DNA of 64,000 nt from CALKZN01 sp964633815 (GTDB lineage Bacteria; Pseudomonadota; Gammaproteobacteria; Arenicellales; Arenicellaceae), in assembly GCA_964633815.1 (NCBI GenBank), contig CAZWHW010000004.1, positions 1 to 64,000 of the forward strand, in the 5' to 3' direction. Below, one piece after another: positions 18,233-28,136 of this stretch. The notes under the pieces were generated by a model. It made no database searches. It had not been told where the DNA came from and saw only the letters and a list, made by a program, of their open reading frames with translations. Made by a program: the position numbers and the translations under genes. Numbering within the stretch: the stretch's first letter is position 1; each line of letters begins with the position of its first letter.

Positions 18233-19000
18233 ATGCAAAATTCATTTTCGATATTTATTTCCTTATTAAAACGGGAGTTTTTAGAACATAAAAATTTATG
18301 GCGAGTTCCTTTGGTTTTGTTGGTGATTGTCATATTGCTAAAGCTGTCGTTCAGTTTCGGTAATCTAGCTATTGAATACGATTTGCCTGAAATTGAACCT
18401 TTGGACGAAACGATAGATTCTGTCATAGATAGTGCTGTCTTTAGAACTCTTTCGGTTGTGAATTATTTTGTGATGATAGTGATGTTTCTTGTGGCAATTT
18501 TCTATGCGCTCTCATGTCTTTATGAGGAGCGCCGTGATGATAGTGTTTTATTCTGGCGCTCTTTGCCTGTTTCGGATGGTTTGACTATTTTGTCCAAGTT
18601 ATTCGTCCCATTGGTGCTAATCCCAGTGATTATTCTGTTGTGTCAGGCGATTAACGCGGTAGTATTTATGGGTGTAAATGCTTCTGAGTATTTAAGTTTT
18701 TATTTAGGGTTTGTAGTTGAGCTCATGAAAAAGATTGCATGGACTCTTTTACCTGTTATTTCATGGTGTATGTTTTGTTCTGCAATTGCTAAAAGAAATC
18801 CATTTCTGTTCGCGATTATTACGCCAGTTTTGTTTGTTTTAGTTGATTTCCTTTTTCTAAATGGAGTGGTCAGTGAAAGCGTCGTGATTAATCGTTTTTC
18901 TGCTGCAAATCAATTTTCTATTCTGGCCTTAGTTACAGGACTTATTTTTAGTTCTTTTTGTATTGCAGTGACGTTATTTAAACGAGCACAGAAAGTATGA
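18233..19000 (+). CDS. ABC-2-type transporter permease
   Basis: 255 residues, ATG 18233. About six hydrophobic segments can be seen, including VPLVLLVIVILLKLSFSF, VVNYFVMIVMFLVAIFYALS and IITPVLFVLVDFLFL. The cytoplasmic loop CLYEERRDDSVLFWRSLPVSD is a hallmark of ABC-2 membrane subunits. It pairs with the ATPase encoded 23 bp upstream to form an exporter in the inner membrane. A strong bidirectional terminator at 19077-19106 follows it. Substrate unknown. Confidence 0.85.
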   Translation: MQNSFSIFISLLKREFLEHKNLWRVPLVLLVIVILLKLSFSFGNLAIEYDLPEIEPLDETIDSVIDSAVFRTLSVVNYFVMIVMFLVAIFYALSCLYEERRDDSVLFWRSLPVSDGLTILSKLFVPLVLIPVIILLCQAINAVVFMGVNASEYLSFYLGFVVELMKKIAWTLLPVISWCMFCSAIAKRNPFLFAIITPVLFVLVDFLFLNGVVSESVVINRFSAANQFSILALVTGLIFSSFCIAVTLFKRAQKV

Positions 19001-19076
19001 AATTGATTCTTTTTTGATTACTGTTTTTTTGTGCTGGCTATTGTGTTGTCAATTGCGTTGATAGTTGATAAAAATA

Positions 19077-19106
19077 AAAAAGGCTGCATAAAAATGCAGC
19101 CTTTTT
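19077..19106. terminator. bidirectional Rho-independent terminator between ABC permease and terC
   Basis: AAAAAGGCTGCAT (19077-19089) pairs perfectly with ATGCAGCCTTTTT (19094-19106) around an AAAA loop. The flanking A and T runs give a U-tract on both strands, which suits two convergent genes. Confidence 0.9.
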
Positions 19107-19126
19107 AGATTTGAATTTAAGAAGAT

Positions 19127-19900
19127 TTAATTAGATTTGCCAAGCAGCTTCTTTTGATAACGACTTTGCACTATGTCGATCACGATGATGATGACAAGGA
19201 TAAAGTAGAAAGTCGTTTTGCTCATTTGAGTGATTTCGTTGCCGAATAGTGTCAGATGCGATAGATGACCTGCTTCTGAGAGTAGAAGCACCCCGACGAG
19301 AAATAAGATAAATAAACCGACGACTTCATACATGCGGTTGTTTTTTAGGAAATCTGAAACAGTGTCAGCAAGAACAATCATTAATATGCCGCCGATGATG
19401 ATGGCACTTGCCATGACGACAAAGACTGTTGAAATCGCCATGGCGCTTAAGATGGAGTCGAATGAGAACACGACATTCATCATGACGATTAAGAAGATGA
19501 TTTGAAACACCGATTTTGGTTTACGCTCAATATTGGCTGCTCCTTCTTCTAGCTTCATCATGTGCAAAATTTCTTTCATTGCCGTGTAGAGGATAAACAC
19601 GCCGCCAAATAGCACAATAAGGGCATGGAAATTAAATGTGCCTTCGATTACGCCAGTCCAATTGATCGAAAAGAGTGTTTCTTGGAATGCGGATACCATT
19701 TTGAGAATGACAAATAACAAAATGATGCGGAAAAAGACCGCAAGACCGATACCCCATTTGCGCACAGCCGCTTGTTTGTCCGCAGGCGCGCGTTGTGATT
19801 CTAATGAGATATAGAGCAAGTTATCAAAGCCTAAAACTGCTTGCAGCAGCACAAGTAATAATAGATCGATGAGGTTTCCTAAAGTTAAAATTTCAGCCAT
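19127..19900 (-). CDS. TerC-family integral membrane protein
   Basis: 257 residues with seven or so hydrophobic segments. It has the TerC hallmarks: acidic residues inside membrane segments in LLLVLLQAVLGFDNLLYISL near the start, and VVFSFDSILSAMAIS in the middle. The family is linked to tellurite resistance and, for related members, to manganese export during metalation of secreted proteins. Ribosome site GGAAAAAC precedes ATG 19898-19900. It lies 59 bp downstream of pyrC on the same strand, so readthrough from pyrC is possible, but the two functions are unrelated. Confidence 0.88.
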   Translation of the reverse strand: MAEILTLGNLIDLLLLVLLQAVLGFDNLLYISLESQRAPADKQAAVRKWGIGLAVFFRIILLFVILKMVSAFQETLFSINWTGVIEGTFNFHALIVLFGGVFILYTAMKEILHMMKLEEGAANIERKPKSVFQIIFLIVMMNVVFSFDSILSAMAISTVFVVMASAIIIGGILMIVLADTVSDFLKNNRMYEVVGLFILFLVGVLLLSEAGHLSHLTLFGNEITQMSKTTFYFILVIIIVIDIVQSRYQKKLLGKSN

Positions 19901-19959
19901 AAGTTTTTCCTTTTAGTGGTTTAAATAGTTTATTTTTAGTTTTGGTAAATTATTGACTA

Positions 19960-20994
19960 CTAAGCTAGCTTCCAATCAAGCATGGTTCCTGCCAGAAATG
20001 GTACAACAGTATTGCCATCTGGCAACAGCACTGTTTCAGGGATTTGCCATGTTTCTTTTTTCAGTGTGATCGTGCCTTGATTCTCAGGCAGTCCATAAAA
20101 ATTCGCACCGTGCTCACTGGCAAAACCTTGCAATTTATCTAAAGCATCTAATTCCTCAAACACGGTTGTGTATAGTTCAATGGCACTATGCGCGCTATAA
20201 CAACCTGCACAACCGCAAGCAGTTTCTTTTAAATGTTTATAATGTGGCGCTGAATCAGTGCCTAGAAAAAATTTACTTGAACCTGTTGCTACTACTGCGC
20301 GTAGCGCTTGTTGGTGGATGTTACGTTTCAGTACTGGTAAGCAATAATTATGCGGTCTGATGCCACCAGCTAATAAGTCATTTCGGTTGAGCATCAAGTG
20401 TTGCGGAGTAATCGTTGCTGCGACATTAGCTGGTGCTGCTGCGACAAAATCAGAGGCATCTTTGGTAGTGATATGCTCGAACACGATTTTGAGTTCAGTA
20501 AAACATTCGACAATATCATTCAAATATTGTTCGATAAATTCAGCTTCACGATCAAAAATATCAATTTCTGCATCAGTCACTTCACCGTGGATTAAGAGCG
20601 GCATGCCGACTTCACTCATCGCCTCAAAAACAGGGTAGAGAGCTTTAATACCCTTAACCGCAGCATCGGAGTTCGTTGTGGCGCCCGATGGGTATAGTTT
20701 GGCCGCAGTAACGTTCTGTTGCTTGGCTGTGCGAATTGTCTCAGGAGTCGTATCGTTGGTGAGATACAAAGTCATTAACGGTTGAAAATTACTATTTTCA
20801 GGTCTAGCTGCAAGAATGCGCTCACGGTAGGCATTAGCAAGTGCTGCATCGGTGACTGGCGGAGCTAAATTCGGCATAACAATCGCGCGTTCAAATTGCC
20901 TTGCCGTTGCGCCAACGGTTTCAGTCAATATGTCGCCATCACGAAAATGTAAATGCCAATCGTCAGGTGCAGTAATAGTGATCTCAGTTGTCAT
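19960..20994 (-). CDS. pyrC: dihydroorotase
   Basis: 344 residues, the class II (E. coli PyrC-like, 348) length. It catalyses reversible cyclisation of carbamoyl aspartate to dihydroorotate in de novo pyrimidine synthesis. Visible active-site features: the metal ligands HLHFRDGD near residue 14, the carboxylated Lys in AAKLYPSGATTNS near residue 98, LLIHGEVT and VFEHITT with zinc-binding His residues, and LGTDSAPH with the catalytic Asp. ATG at 20992-20994. Divergent from thrS, with a 242-bp gap. No other pyrimidine gene is adjacent. Confidence 0.96.
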   Translation of the reverse strand: MTTEITITAPDDWHLHFRDGDILTETVGATARQFERAIVMPNLAPPVTDAALANAYRERILAARPENSNFQPLMTLYLTNDTTPETIRTAKQQNVTAAKLYPSGATTNSDAAVKGIKALYPVFEAMSEVGMPLLIHGEVTDAEIDIFDREAEFIEQYLNDIVECFTELKIVFEHITTKDASDFVAAAPANVAATITPQHLMLNRNDLLAGGIRPHNYCLPVLKRNIHQQALRAVVATGSSKFFLGTDSAPHYKHLKETACGCAGCYSAHSAIELYTTVFEELDALDKLQGFASEHGANFYGLPENQGTITLKKETWQIPETVLLPDGNTVVPFLAGTMLDWKLA

Positions 20995-21236
20995 TGATTT
21001 ATTTTTTTGTGATTTGTTATGTTCTTTAAATTAGAAAGTATTTTATATGCAAGAATGCTTTGAGTAACTAAAAAATTTAAAAGCAATGTTAAAAATTAAT
21101 TTTTAGATTATAGATGGTTTTAGTAAAACTATTTAAATAGGGATTTTATCAACTTTGACTATAAGGATATTTGAATTGTTAGTGTAGAATACGCCTTTAT
21201 TTCATTGGTTTATCAATTCAATCTATTTCTAATTTC

Positions 21237-23177
21237 ATGACTATTCAAATTACATTACCCGATGGCGCAGTGCAAAGTTATGATTCAGCCCCAACTGGGA
21301 TGGATATTGCGGGTGCTATTAGTGAAGGCTTGCAACGTAATTCCTTGGCGATTGTTGTTAATGGTGAGCAATGGGATATGACCCGTGAAATTGATACCAA
21401 TGCTGATGTTGAATTGATTACCCGTAATAGTGAAGAAGCCTTAGAAATTCTGCGTCATGATGCGGCGCATGTCATGGCAGAAGCGGTGAAAGAACTTTAT
21501 CCAGAAACACAAGTGACTATTGGTCCAGCCATTGAGAATGGTTTTTATTATGACTTTGCCCGTGAGGAAGCCTTTACACCGGAAGATATAGAAAAAATTG
21601 AAGCGCGTATGCATGAGATTGTGAAACGCGATGAAAAGATTGAGCGTCTGGTTTGGGAGCGTGATGCAGCTGTAGATTATTTCAAAGGCATTGGCGAAGA
21701 ATATAAAGCCGAAATTATTGCGGATTTGCCAGCAGATGAAACTTTGACTGTTTATAAGCAGGGCGAATTTTTAGACTTGTGCCGCGGTCCACATTTGCCG
21801 TCGACCAAAGCTTTGGGCAATGGTTTTAAGCTAACTAAATTGGCGGGGGCTTATTGGCGCGGTGATTCTAATAATCAAATGCTTCAGCGTATTTATGGCA
21901 CAGCTTGGGCCGACAAGAAACAACTCAAGCAATATCTAAAACGTATAGAAGAAGCTGAAAAGCGTGATCATCGTAAATTAGGTCGCCAGCAAAATCTATT
22001 TCATTTTCATGAAGACGCGCCAGGCTCAGTGTTTTGGCATCCTAAAGGGTGGACATTATTCCTGCAGCTGTTAAGTTATATGCGTGAACGCACAAATCAG
22101 GCAGGCTATGTAGAAGTGAATACTCCAGATGTAATGGATCGTGCTCTTTGGAAAACATCAGGTCATTGGCAGAATTACCGCGAAAATATGTTTACTACGC
22201 AAACTGAAGATGAACGTGTGTTTGCATTGAAGCCAATGAATTGCCCAGGCTCAGTATTGATGTTTGATCAAGGGTTAAAGAGTTATCGAGATTTACCATT
22301 ACGTATGGCTGAGTTTGGAAAAGTGCATCGTTATGAACCTTCAGGTGCTTTACATGGCTTAATGCGCGTTAGGCACTTTACTCAGGATGATGCGCATATT
22401 TACTGTACTGAAGACCAGATGCAAGCTGAGTGTGAAGAAGTTGTTGCATTAGTGCTGGATATTTATAAAGATTTCGGTTTTGAAAATATCGTGATTAAAT
22501 TATCAACTCGCCCAGATAAGCGAATTGGTTCTGATGAAGTCTGGGATAAGTTGGAAGGTGCGCTTCAAGGTGCACTTGATAGTATGGGTTTAGACTTTGT
22601 TTTATATCCTGGTGAGGGTGCATTCTATGGACCAAAACTTGAATTCGTATTGCGTGATGCGATTGGTCGAGATTGGCAATGTGGCACCTTGCAGGTGGAT
22701 ATGAATTTGCCGGAACGTTTTGATATTTCATATGTGAGTGAAGAAAATGATAAAAAACGTCCGGTTATGTTACACAGAGCATTATTTGGTTCTCTGGAAA
22801 GGTTTATCGGAATTCTAATTGAACAGCATGCGGGAGCCTTGCCGTTGTGGTTAACGCCAACTCAGATAGTGATTGCGTCAATTATTTCTGATGCGAATGA
22901 TTATGCCAATGAGGTGTCAGAACAACTTAAGGCAGAGGGTTTTCGCGTTGAAACAGACCTTCGCAATGAAAAGATTTCTTATAAAGTGCGCGAACATAGT
23001 TTGCAAAAAGTGCCTGTGATTTTATGTTTAGGCAAACGTGAAGCAGAGGAAAAAATGGTTGCAGTCAGACGCTTTGGTAGTAAAGCGCAAACTATTTTGA
23101 CAGTAGATGAACTAATATCGGGTCTAAGTAAAGAGGTTGAATCTAAGCAAGCTCTTGAAATAAACAAAACGAATTAA
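21237..23177 (+). CDS. thrS: threonyl-tRNA synthetase
   Basis: 646 residues (E. coli 642). Domain order: TGS (1-61), the editing domain with HDAAHVMAEAVKELYP (HxxxH zinc site), then the class II catalytic core with MNCPGSVLMF and VRHFTQDDAHIYC, and the anticodon-binding domain after about residue 545. It charges tRNA-Thr and edits mischarged serine. In many gammaproteobacteria infC follows thrS directly. Here an FKBP lipoprotein gene follows 28 bp downstream instead, while an infC-like start appears alone at 63964. Confidence 0.97.
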   Translation: MTIQITLPDGAVQSYDSAPTGMDIAGAISEGLQRNSLAIVVNGEQWDMTREIDTNADVELITRNSEEALEILRHDAAHVMAEAVKELYPETQVTIGPAIENGFYYDFAREEAFTPEDIEKIEARMHEIVKRDEKIERLVWERDAAVDYFKGIGEEYKAEIIADLPADETLTVYKQGEFLDLCRGPHLPSTKALGNGFKLTKLAGAYWRGDSNNQMLQRIYGTAWADKKQLKQYLKRIEEAEKRDHRKLGRQQNLFHFHEDAPGSVFWHPKGWTLFLQLLSYMRERTNQAGYVEVNTPDVMDRALWKTSGHWQNYRENMFTTQTEDERVFALKPMNCPGSVLMFDQGLKSYRDLPLRMAEFGKVHRYEPSGALHGLMRVRHFTQDDAHIYCTEDQMQAECEEVVALVLDIYKDFGFENIVIKLSTRPDKRIGSDEVWDKLEGALQGALDSMGLDFVLYPGEGAFYGPKLEFVLRDAIGRDWQCGTLQVDMNLPERFDISYVSEENDKKRPVMLHRALFGSLERFIGILIEQHAGALPLWLTPTQIVIASIISDANDYANEVSEQLKAEGFRVETDLRNEKISYKVREHSLQKVPVILCLGKREAEEKMVAVRRFGSKAQTILTVDELISGLSKEVESKQALEINKTN

Positions 23178-23205
23178 CATTAAATTATAAATTAGGAGTC
23201 TTCTA

Positions 23206-23943
23206 ATGAAGAAAATCAGCTTAGTTATGCTATCAGGCCTCATGGTTATGGTCGCTGCATGTAATGAAAAAGAGCAAGTTATAGATCAAGTCAAAAAGGT
23301 TGAAGTGCCTGCAGTAGAAGCGCCTGCAGTAGACTTGTCTACTGATAAGGCTAAATTCAGTTATGCAATCGGCTATCAGTTTGCGCGAACATTAAAAGAT
23401 AATGACCTGCTTAAAGATGTTGATATTGAAGCGGCTATTCTTGCGATTCAAGAAACAGTTAATGATGGAAAAGAAGCATCTATGACTGAAGAGCAAGTTG
23501 TCGAGGCGATCACAGCTTTCCAGACTCGTATACAGGAACAAGCGACCGCTGAAGCCGAAGAGAGTGCTAAACAGAGTACAGCTTTTTTGGAAGAAAATAA
23601 AAATAAAGAAGGTGTCATTACGACGGATAGTGGCCTGCAATATAAAGTGGTGGCTGAAGGTGAAGGTGCAAGCCCTACTGACCAAAGTGAAGTTGAAGTT
23701 CATTATAAAGGCACACTAATTAATGGCGATACGTTTGATAGTTCTTATGATCGTGGTCAACCAGCTACCTTTCCTATTGGCAATGTGATCCCTGGTTTTC
23801 GTGAAGGTATGATGTTGATGAAAGAGGGTGGCAAGAGCATTTTATTTATTCCTGCGGCATTGGCTTATGGTAAACAAGCTCCTCCATCTATTGGTCCAGA
23901 TCAAACTTTAATTTTTGAAGTTGAATTGTTGAAGGTTAATTAA
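23206..23943 (+). CDS. FKBP-type peptidyl-prolyl isomerase lipoprotein (FkpA/Mip-like)
   Basis: 245 residues. The N-terminus is a lipoprotein signal with lipobox VAAC and Cys19, so the mature protein is lipid-anchored in the envelope. Residues about 45-130 form the helical FKBP_N dimerisation region (YAIGYQFARTLKDNDL). The FKBP domain follows: EVHYKGTLINGDTFDSSY, NVIPGFREGMMLMKEGGK and IPAALAYGKQAPPSIGPDQTLIFEVELL. It catalyses proline isomerisation and chaperones outer-membrane or secreted proteins. Good ribosome site (TTAGGAG) before ATG 23206. It follows thrS by 28 bp and may be co-transcribed. Confidence 0.92.
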   Translation: MKKISLVMLSGLMVMVAACNEKEQVIDQVKKVEVPAVEAPAVDLSTDKAKFSYAIGYQFARTLKDNDLLKDVDIEAAILAIQETVNDGKEASMTEEQVVEAITAFQTRIQEQATAEAEESAKQSTAFLEENKNKEGVITTDSGLQYKVVAEGEGASPTDQSEVEVHYKGTLINGDTFDSSYDRGQPATFPIGNVIPGFREGMMLMKEGGKSILFIPAALAYGKQAPPSIGPDQTLIFEVELLKVN

Positions 23944-24003
23944 TTTAACACGACTATTTTAGAAACAGCATTGACTCTACTATTAGTTTTTTGAGTAAAC
24001 ATT

Positions 24004-24240
24004 ATGAAATTAAGTCTATATTATTCGCCATGGTGTCCTTTTTGTATTCGTGTATTAAATACAATAAAGAAGATGTCTGTGGATGTCGACTTGCGCGACA
24101 CTGGAAGCCGTGAGCATTCTTCTGCTTTGAAGAAAGGCGGTGGCAAAACTCAAGTGCCATGCTTGTTAGTTGAAAAAGCTGGAGAAGAAAAATGGCTATA
24201 TGAATCTGGTGACATTATCCAGTTTTTAAAAGTGCTTTAA
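24004..24240 (+). CDS. glutaredoxin-family thioredoxin-fold protein
   Basis: 78 residues. CPFC (11-14) is the dithiol redox motif after a beta strand (LSLYYSPW). TQVPCL carries the cis-proline, and ESGDIIQFL is the glutathione/GST-N-like end. It is a single compact thioredoxin fold, probably a cytoplasmic glutathione-dependent reductase. ATG 24004. It stands 60 bp after the FKBP gene. The physiological partner is unknown. Confidence 0.85.
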   Translation: MKLSLYYSPWCPFCIRVLNTIKKMSVDVDLRDTGSREHSSALKKGGGKTQVPCLLVEKAGEEKWLYESGDIIQFLKVL

Positions 24241-24443
24241 AAACTGGATAAATGATGATGTTTTAGATTCCTGTTCTTGGGGTGTTGATGTTTTTTCGAT
24301 ACTTTATTTGAAATTTATTCATCCCAAGGTAGCCATTGCAAGCCTTATTTTACGCTAGCAAGCAGAGCCTTAGGGCTTCGTTTTTGATAGCCATAGACAC
24401 GAACCAGCTGAGGTAATTGCAGCATTAAAGCAAATCTAAAAGG

Positions 24444-24483
24444 CATAAAAAAGCCCTGTCAGTAGTTTTGTTGACAGGGCTTT
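24444..24483 (-). terminator. Rho-independent terminator of adk
   Basis: A 12-bp perfect stem (24450-24461 with 24472-24483, core AGCCCTGTCA) encloses a 10-nt loop. On the minus strand the stem is followed by a run of T residues, and it sits 20 bp after the adk stop codon. Confidence 0.85.
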
Positions 24484-24502
24484 AATGTGTTCTACGAAAA
24501 GT

Positions 24503-25156
24503 TTAAACTAGCCCAGAAAAAATAGATTCTTTGATTTCTTCGACTTTTCCAATACCATTTATTTTAATGTATTTAGGTGATTTAGCTTCATTTCGAGTTG
24601 ACCAGTCGGAGTAATAATCGATCAATGGCTCAGTTTGTTCGTGGTATATATCTAAACGTTTTTTGACAGTTTCTTCTTGATCATCTTCACGCTGAATTAA
24701 AGCTTCACCACTGACATCGTCAATTCCTTCTTGTTTGGGCGGGTTATAAATCACGTGATAAGTTCGACCGGATGATAAGTGCACACGGCGACCACTCATA
24801 CGTTTAATGATTTCGGCATCATCAACTGATATTTCGACCACATAGTCGATGTCAATATTATTATCTTTCATGGCATCCGCTTGGGCTAAAGTTCGGGGGA
24901 AACCGTCAAGTAGATAGCCAGCTTGGCAATCGTCTTCGGCTAAGCGATCCTTAACAATGCCGATGATGATCTCATCCGAAACTAAACCACCAGCGTCCAT
25001 GATTTTTTTTGCTTCCAATCCCATTGGTGTGCCTGCTTTAACAGCAGCACGCAGCATATCACCCGTTGAAATTTGTGGGATGCCAAACTTTTCAGTAATG
25101 AAGTTTGCTTGTGTGCCTTTGCCTGCACCAGGGCCACCTAATAAAATCAAACGCAT
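24503..25156 (-). CDS. adk: adenylate kinase
   Basis: 217 residues starting MRLILLGGPGAGKGTQ from ATG 25154-25156; a TTG four codons upstream is unlikely. P-loop GGPGAGKGT at 7-15, IPQISTGDMLRAAV for AMP binding, LLDGFPRT, and a long LID domain (SGRRVHLSSGRTYHVIYNPPK) without zinc cysteines, as in enteric enzymes. It interconverts ATP+AMP and 2 ADP in the cytoplasm. Its strand is opposite to fadE; both promoters must lie in the 384-bp intergenic region upstream. Confidence 0.97.
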   Translation of the reverse strand: MRLILLGGPGAGKGTQANFITEKFGIPQISTGDMLRAAVKAGTPMGLEAKKIMDAGGLVSDEIIIGIVKDRLAEDDCQAGYLLDGFPRTLAQADAMKDNNIDIDYVVEISVDDAEIIKRMSGRRVHLSSGRTYHVIYNPPKQEGIDDVSGEALIQREDDQEETVKKRLDIYHEQTEPLIDYYSDWSTRNEAKSPKYIKINGIGKVEEIKESIFSGLV

Positions 25157-25540
25157 GATGTCTCTCAAATGTTGTTATAAAGGGAGGAGTTAATGTTACA
25201 GCTTAAGTGAAACACTAACATTATTGCGTGCAAGACTTTAACATATTGAACTGAACTTTTTAAGTTAGTATTTGTTCCAGTTTTTTTGTTATAGAGAAAG
25301 AGTATTTTTTAGGTGAAAGCGTGTATTTTAAAGTTGTAAAAAGTATATTTAGGAACGCTATTTAAATATATAAGTAATAAATTTTGTAGGAAAATCCTGA
25401 AATGATACGTTCGTTAAGACTTTCTAATCTAAAAGACATTTAAGTAATGGTATAGTGTATTAAGGTTAGTAATTCATCCTGTTCAATAGTGAATGTCATT
25501 GAGATGGATAAATAATAATAATTTCCTGTTGGAGAAAGCC
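25157..25540. other. 384-bp divergent intergenic region between adk and fadE
   Basis: Very AT-rich. It must hold both divergent promoters. I see no tRNA, clear hairpin or convincing regulator dyad; in particular no PsrA-like GAAAC-GTTTC palindrome and no FadR-like site stand out. A short upstream in-frame ATG at 25493 would extend fadE but lacks a ribosome site. Confidence 0.5.
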
Positions 25541-27967
25541 ATGATTAGTTTAATTATTTTAGTTGCACTATTGATTGCAATCACCCGAATTAAAGCAAAT
25601 TTTTTGATTTGGACTATTGTGATTGGTGCATTTTTATTGATGGCTACATTGAGTGGTGCATGGCCAGGTTGGTTGACAGTTATTGCATGGTTGGCGTTTA
25701 TTCCGATGGTGTTATTGAATGTTCCAGTTTTACGCAAAAGTATTATATCCAAGCCAATGTTGGAATATACCCGGAAAGTGCTACCTCCAATTTCGCAGAC
25801 AGAACAAGAAGCTATTGATGCAGGTACGGTCTGGTGGGAAGCAGAGTTGTTTCGTGGAGAGCCGAACTGGAATAAATTACATGACATCCCTAAGCCTGAA
25901 TTGACTGAGAAAGAACAAGCTTTCATGGACAACCAAGCTGAAACCGTTTGTAAGCTGATTGATGATTGGCAAATCACGCATGATTTAAATGATTTGCCAG
26001 AAAAGGTCTGGTCTTATTTGCTAGATGAAAAGTTTTTTGCCGTGAATATTCCGGAAGAATACGGTGGTCTGGGGTTTTCGCCAATTGCTAACTCTGCCAT
26101 CGTCACTAAAGTTTGTTCACGCAGTGGTTCGGTTGGCGTCACAGTGATGGTGCCAAACTCATTGGGTCCGGCTGAACTCTTGATGCATTATGGCACTGAG
26201 GAGCAAAAGGACTATTATTTGCCGCGTTTGGCAGATGGTCGAGAAATTCCATGCTTTGCGCTAACAAGCCCAGTTGCCGGTTCTGATGCCGGTGCAATTC
26301 CTGATGCTGGTATTGTCTGCAAAGGAGAATATAAAGGTAAAGAAGTCATTGGTTTTAAGACTAGCTGGTCAAAACGTTACATCACACTTGGCCCAGTCGC
26401 TACATTGCTTGGTCTGGCTTTCAAAGCGTATGATCCCGATGGCTTATTAGGTGGCGAAGAAGAACTGGGTATTACTTGCGCCTTGGTGCCTACGGATACC
26501 GAAGGGGTGAGTATTGGAAATCGTCATTATCCATTGAATGGAGCTTTTCAAAATGGGCCAAATTGGGGTGAAGATGTGTTTATCCCAATGGATTGGATTA
26601 TTGGCAATGAAGAAGGTGTCGGGCGTGGCTGGCGAATGTTGATGGGCTGTCTGTCAGCTGGGCGTGGTATTTCATTGCCAGCAACGGGTGTTGCATCTGC
26701 GCAAATGGCATTGCGCATGACTGGCGCATATTCAATGATTCGCGAACAGTTTAATGTGCCTATTGCGCGTTTTGAAGGTGTTGAAGAAGTCATTGCGCGT
26801 ATGGGTGGTTTGACCTATATGATGGAATCAGCTCGTTTAATGACAGTAGCTGGCCTTGCTATTGGGGAGCAGCCGGCTATTGTGTCTGCAATCGCAAAAT
26901 ATTATCTGACTGAAGGTGGTCGTCAAGTGGTTGATGATGCGATGGATATTCATGGTGGTCGTGGTATTTGTATGGGACCAAACAACTACTTGGCTCGTGC
27001 TTATCAACAAATGCCGATTGCGATTACAGTAGAAGGAGCAAATATCCTGACTCGTTCTTTGATTATTTTTGGTCAAGGCGCGATTCGTTGTCATCCATTT
27101 TTGTTAAAAGAAGTTGCAGCCGCAACTGAAGAAAATCAAGATGTAGCTCTAGAAATGTTTGATAAGGCGTTATACGGTCATGTTGGCTATGCAACTCGAA
27201 ATGCTTTGCGTTCATTCACTTTGGGTTTGAGTAAAAGTTATCTAGCGCCAAACCCAGGTCAGGGTGAGATGAATAAGTATTATCGTTTTGTGGCGCGATA
27301 TAGTGCCGCATTCTCATTTTTGTCTGATTTGACCTTGATGTTGTTAGGCGGAGCATTGAAGCGAAAAGAATCGTTGTCAGGGCGATTTGCTGATGCCTTA
27401 TCCTATATGTTCTTAGCAACTTCATCGCTGAAGTACTATATTGATCAAGGCAAGAACCCTGAAGATAAACCATTGGTAGAATGGGCTTGTCAATACAGCA
27501 TTTATCAAACGCAAATGGCGCTTGATGGAATTTTGCGAAATTTTCCAGTGCCAGCGATTGGAACGTTGTTACGACCTATTATTTTCCCATTAGGTCGTCG
27601 TCACCGTTTGCCAAGTGATAGTTTGAATCGTAAAGTAGCTCGAGCGGTTGTTGATCAAGGGCCGGCGCGAGATCGTTTAACCTCTGCGATATTCCTAAGC
27701 GAGGACCCGAAAGATCAAACGGGTCGGATGGATGATGCGTATAATAAAGCTTCAGCAGCGAAGCCAATTCGTGCGCGTTTGCGTCAAGCAGGTATTCGCC
27801 AACCAGAGCGCATTGAGTATGCAAAATGGTTAACTCAATTAGTGAAAGAAGAGCATATCGACGCGGAAGAGAAGAAAATTTTAATCGCTGCTGATAAAGC
27901 GGTAATGGCAGTTATTCAGGTTGATGACTTCAAGCCGGGTAAACAACAAATTAAATATAAAAAATAA
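25541..27967 (+). CDS. fadE: acyl-CoA dehydrogenase, FadE type
   Basis: 808 residues from ATG 25541, chosen because GGAG lies 6 bp before it and the length matches E. coli FadE (814). Two N-terminal hydrophobic segments (ISLIILVALLIAITRI, FLIWTIVIGAFLLMAT) anchor it to the inner membrane. The acyl-CoA dehydrogenase core follows: YGGLGFSPIANSAIVTKV, CFALTSPVAGSDAGA, FKTSWSKRYITLGP and DDAMDIHGGRGICMGPNNYL. It performs the first dehydrogenation of fatty-acid beta-oxidation with FAD. It heads a plus-strand run with an acyl-CoA synthetase 169 bp downstream. A hairpin at 27980-28013 may end its transcript. Confidence 0.94.
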   Translation: MISLIILVALLIAITRIKANFLIWTIVIGAFLLMATLSGAWPGWLTVIAWLAFIPMVLLNVPVLRKSIISKPMLEYTRKVLPPISQTEQEAIDAGTVWWEAELFRGEPNWNKLHDIPKPELTEKEQAFMDNQAETVCKLIDDWQITHDLNDLPEKVWSYLLDEKFFAVNIPEEYGGLGFSPIANSAIVTKVCSRSGSVGVTVMVPNSLGPAELLMHYGTEEQKDYYLPRLADGREIPCFALTSPVAGSDAGAIPDAGIVCKGEYKGKEVIGFKTSWSKRYITLGPVATLLGLAFKAYDPDGLLGGEEELGITCALVPTDTEGVSIGNRHYPLNGAFQNGPNWGEDVFIPMDWIIGNEEGVGRGWRMLMGCLSAGRGISLPATGVASAQMALRMTGAYSMIREQFNVPIARFEGVEEVIARMGGLTYMMESARLMTVAGLAIGEQPAIVSAIAKYYLTEGGRQVVDDAMDIHGGRGICMGPNNYLARAYQQMPIAITVEGANILTRSLIIFGQGAIRCHPFLLKEVAAATEENQDVALEMFDKALYGHVGYATRNALRSFTLGLSKSYLAPNPGQGEMNKYYRFVARYSAAFSFLSDLTLMLLGGALKRKESLSGRFADALSYMFLATSSLKYYIDQGKNPEDKPLVEWACQYSIYQTQMALDGILRNFPVPAIGTLLRPIIFPLGRRHRLPSDSLNRKVARAVVDQGPARDRLTSAIFLSEDPKDQTGRMDDAYNKASAAKPIRARLRQAGIRQPERIEYAKWLTQLVKEEHIDAEEKKILIAADKAVMAVIQVDDFKPGKQQIKYKK

Positions 27968-27979
27968 CTTATCAGTGAG

Positions 27980-28013
27980 GCTATGCTTGCAGTAGATTTG
28001 CATGCATAGCTTT
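27980..28013 (+). terminator. hairpin after fadE, probable weak terminator
   Basis: GCTATGC-T-TGCA (27980-27991) pairs with TGCA-T-GCATAGC (27999-28010) around a 7-nt loop with one T-T mismatch, followed by only TTT. It begins 13 bp after the fadE stop codon. Confidence 0.55.
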
Positions 28014-28136
28014 ATAGAAGTTTTTTGGTTATAAAGTTGTTTTTACAATTGTGAATATAGACTAATTGCTTAAGATGGTTTGAGATTACAAAATTATTTG
28101 TTACAAATAATGAAAATAAAAATAGAGGAGTAGTCA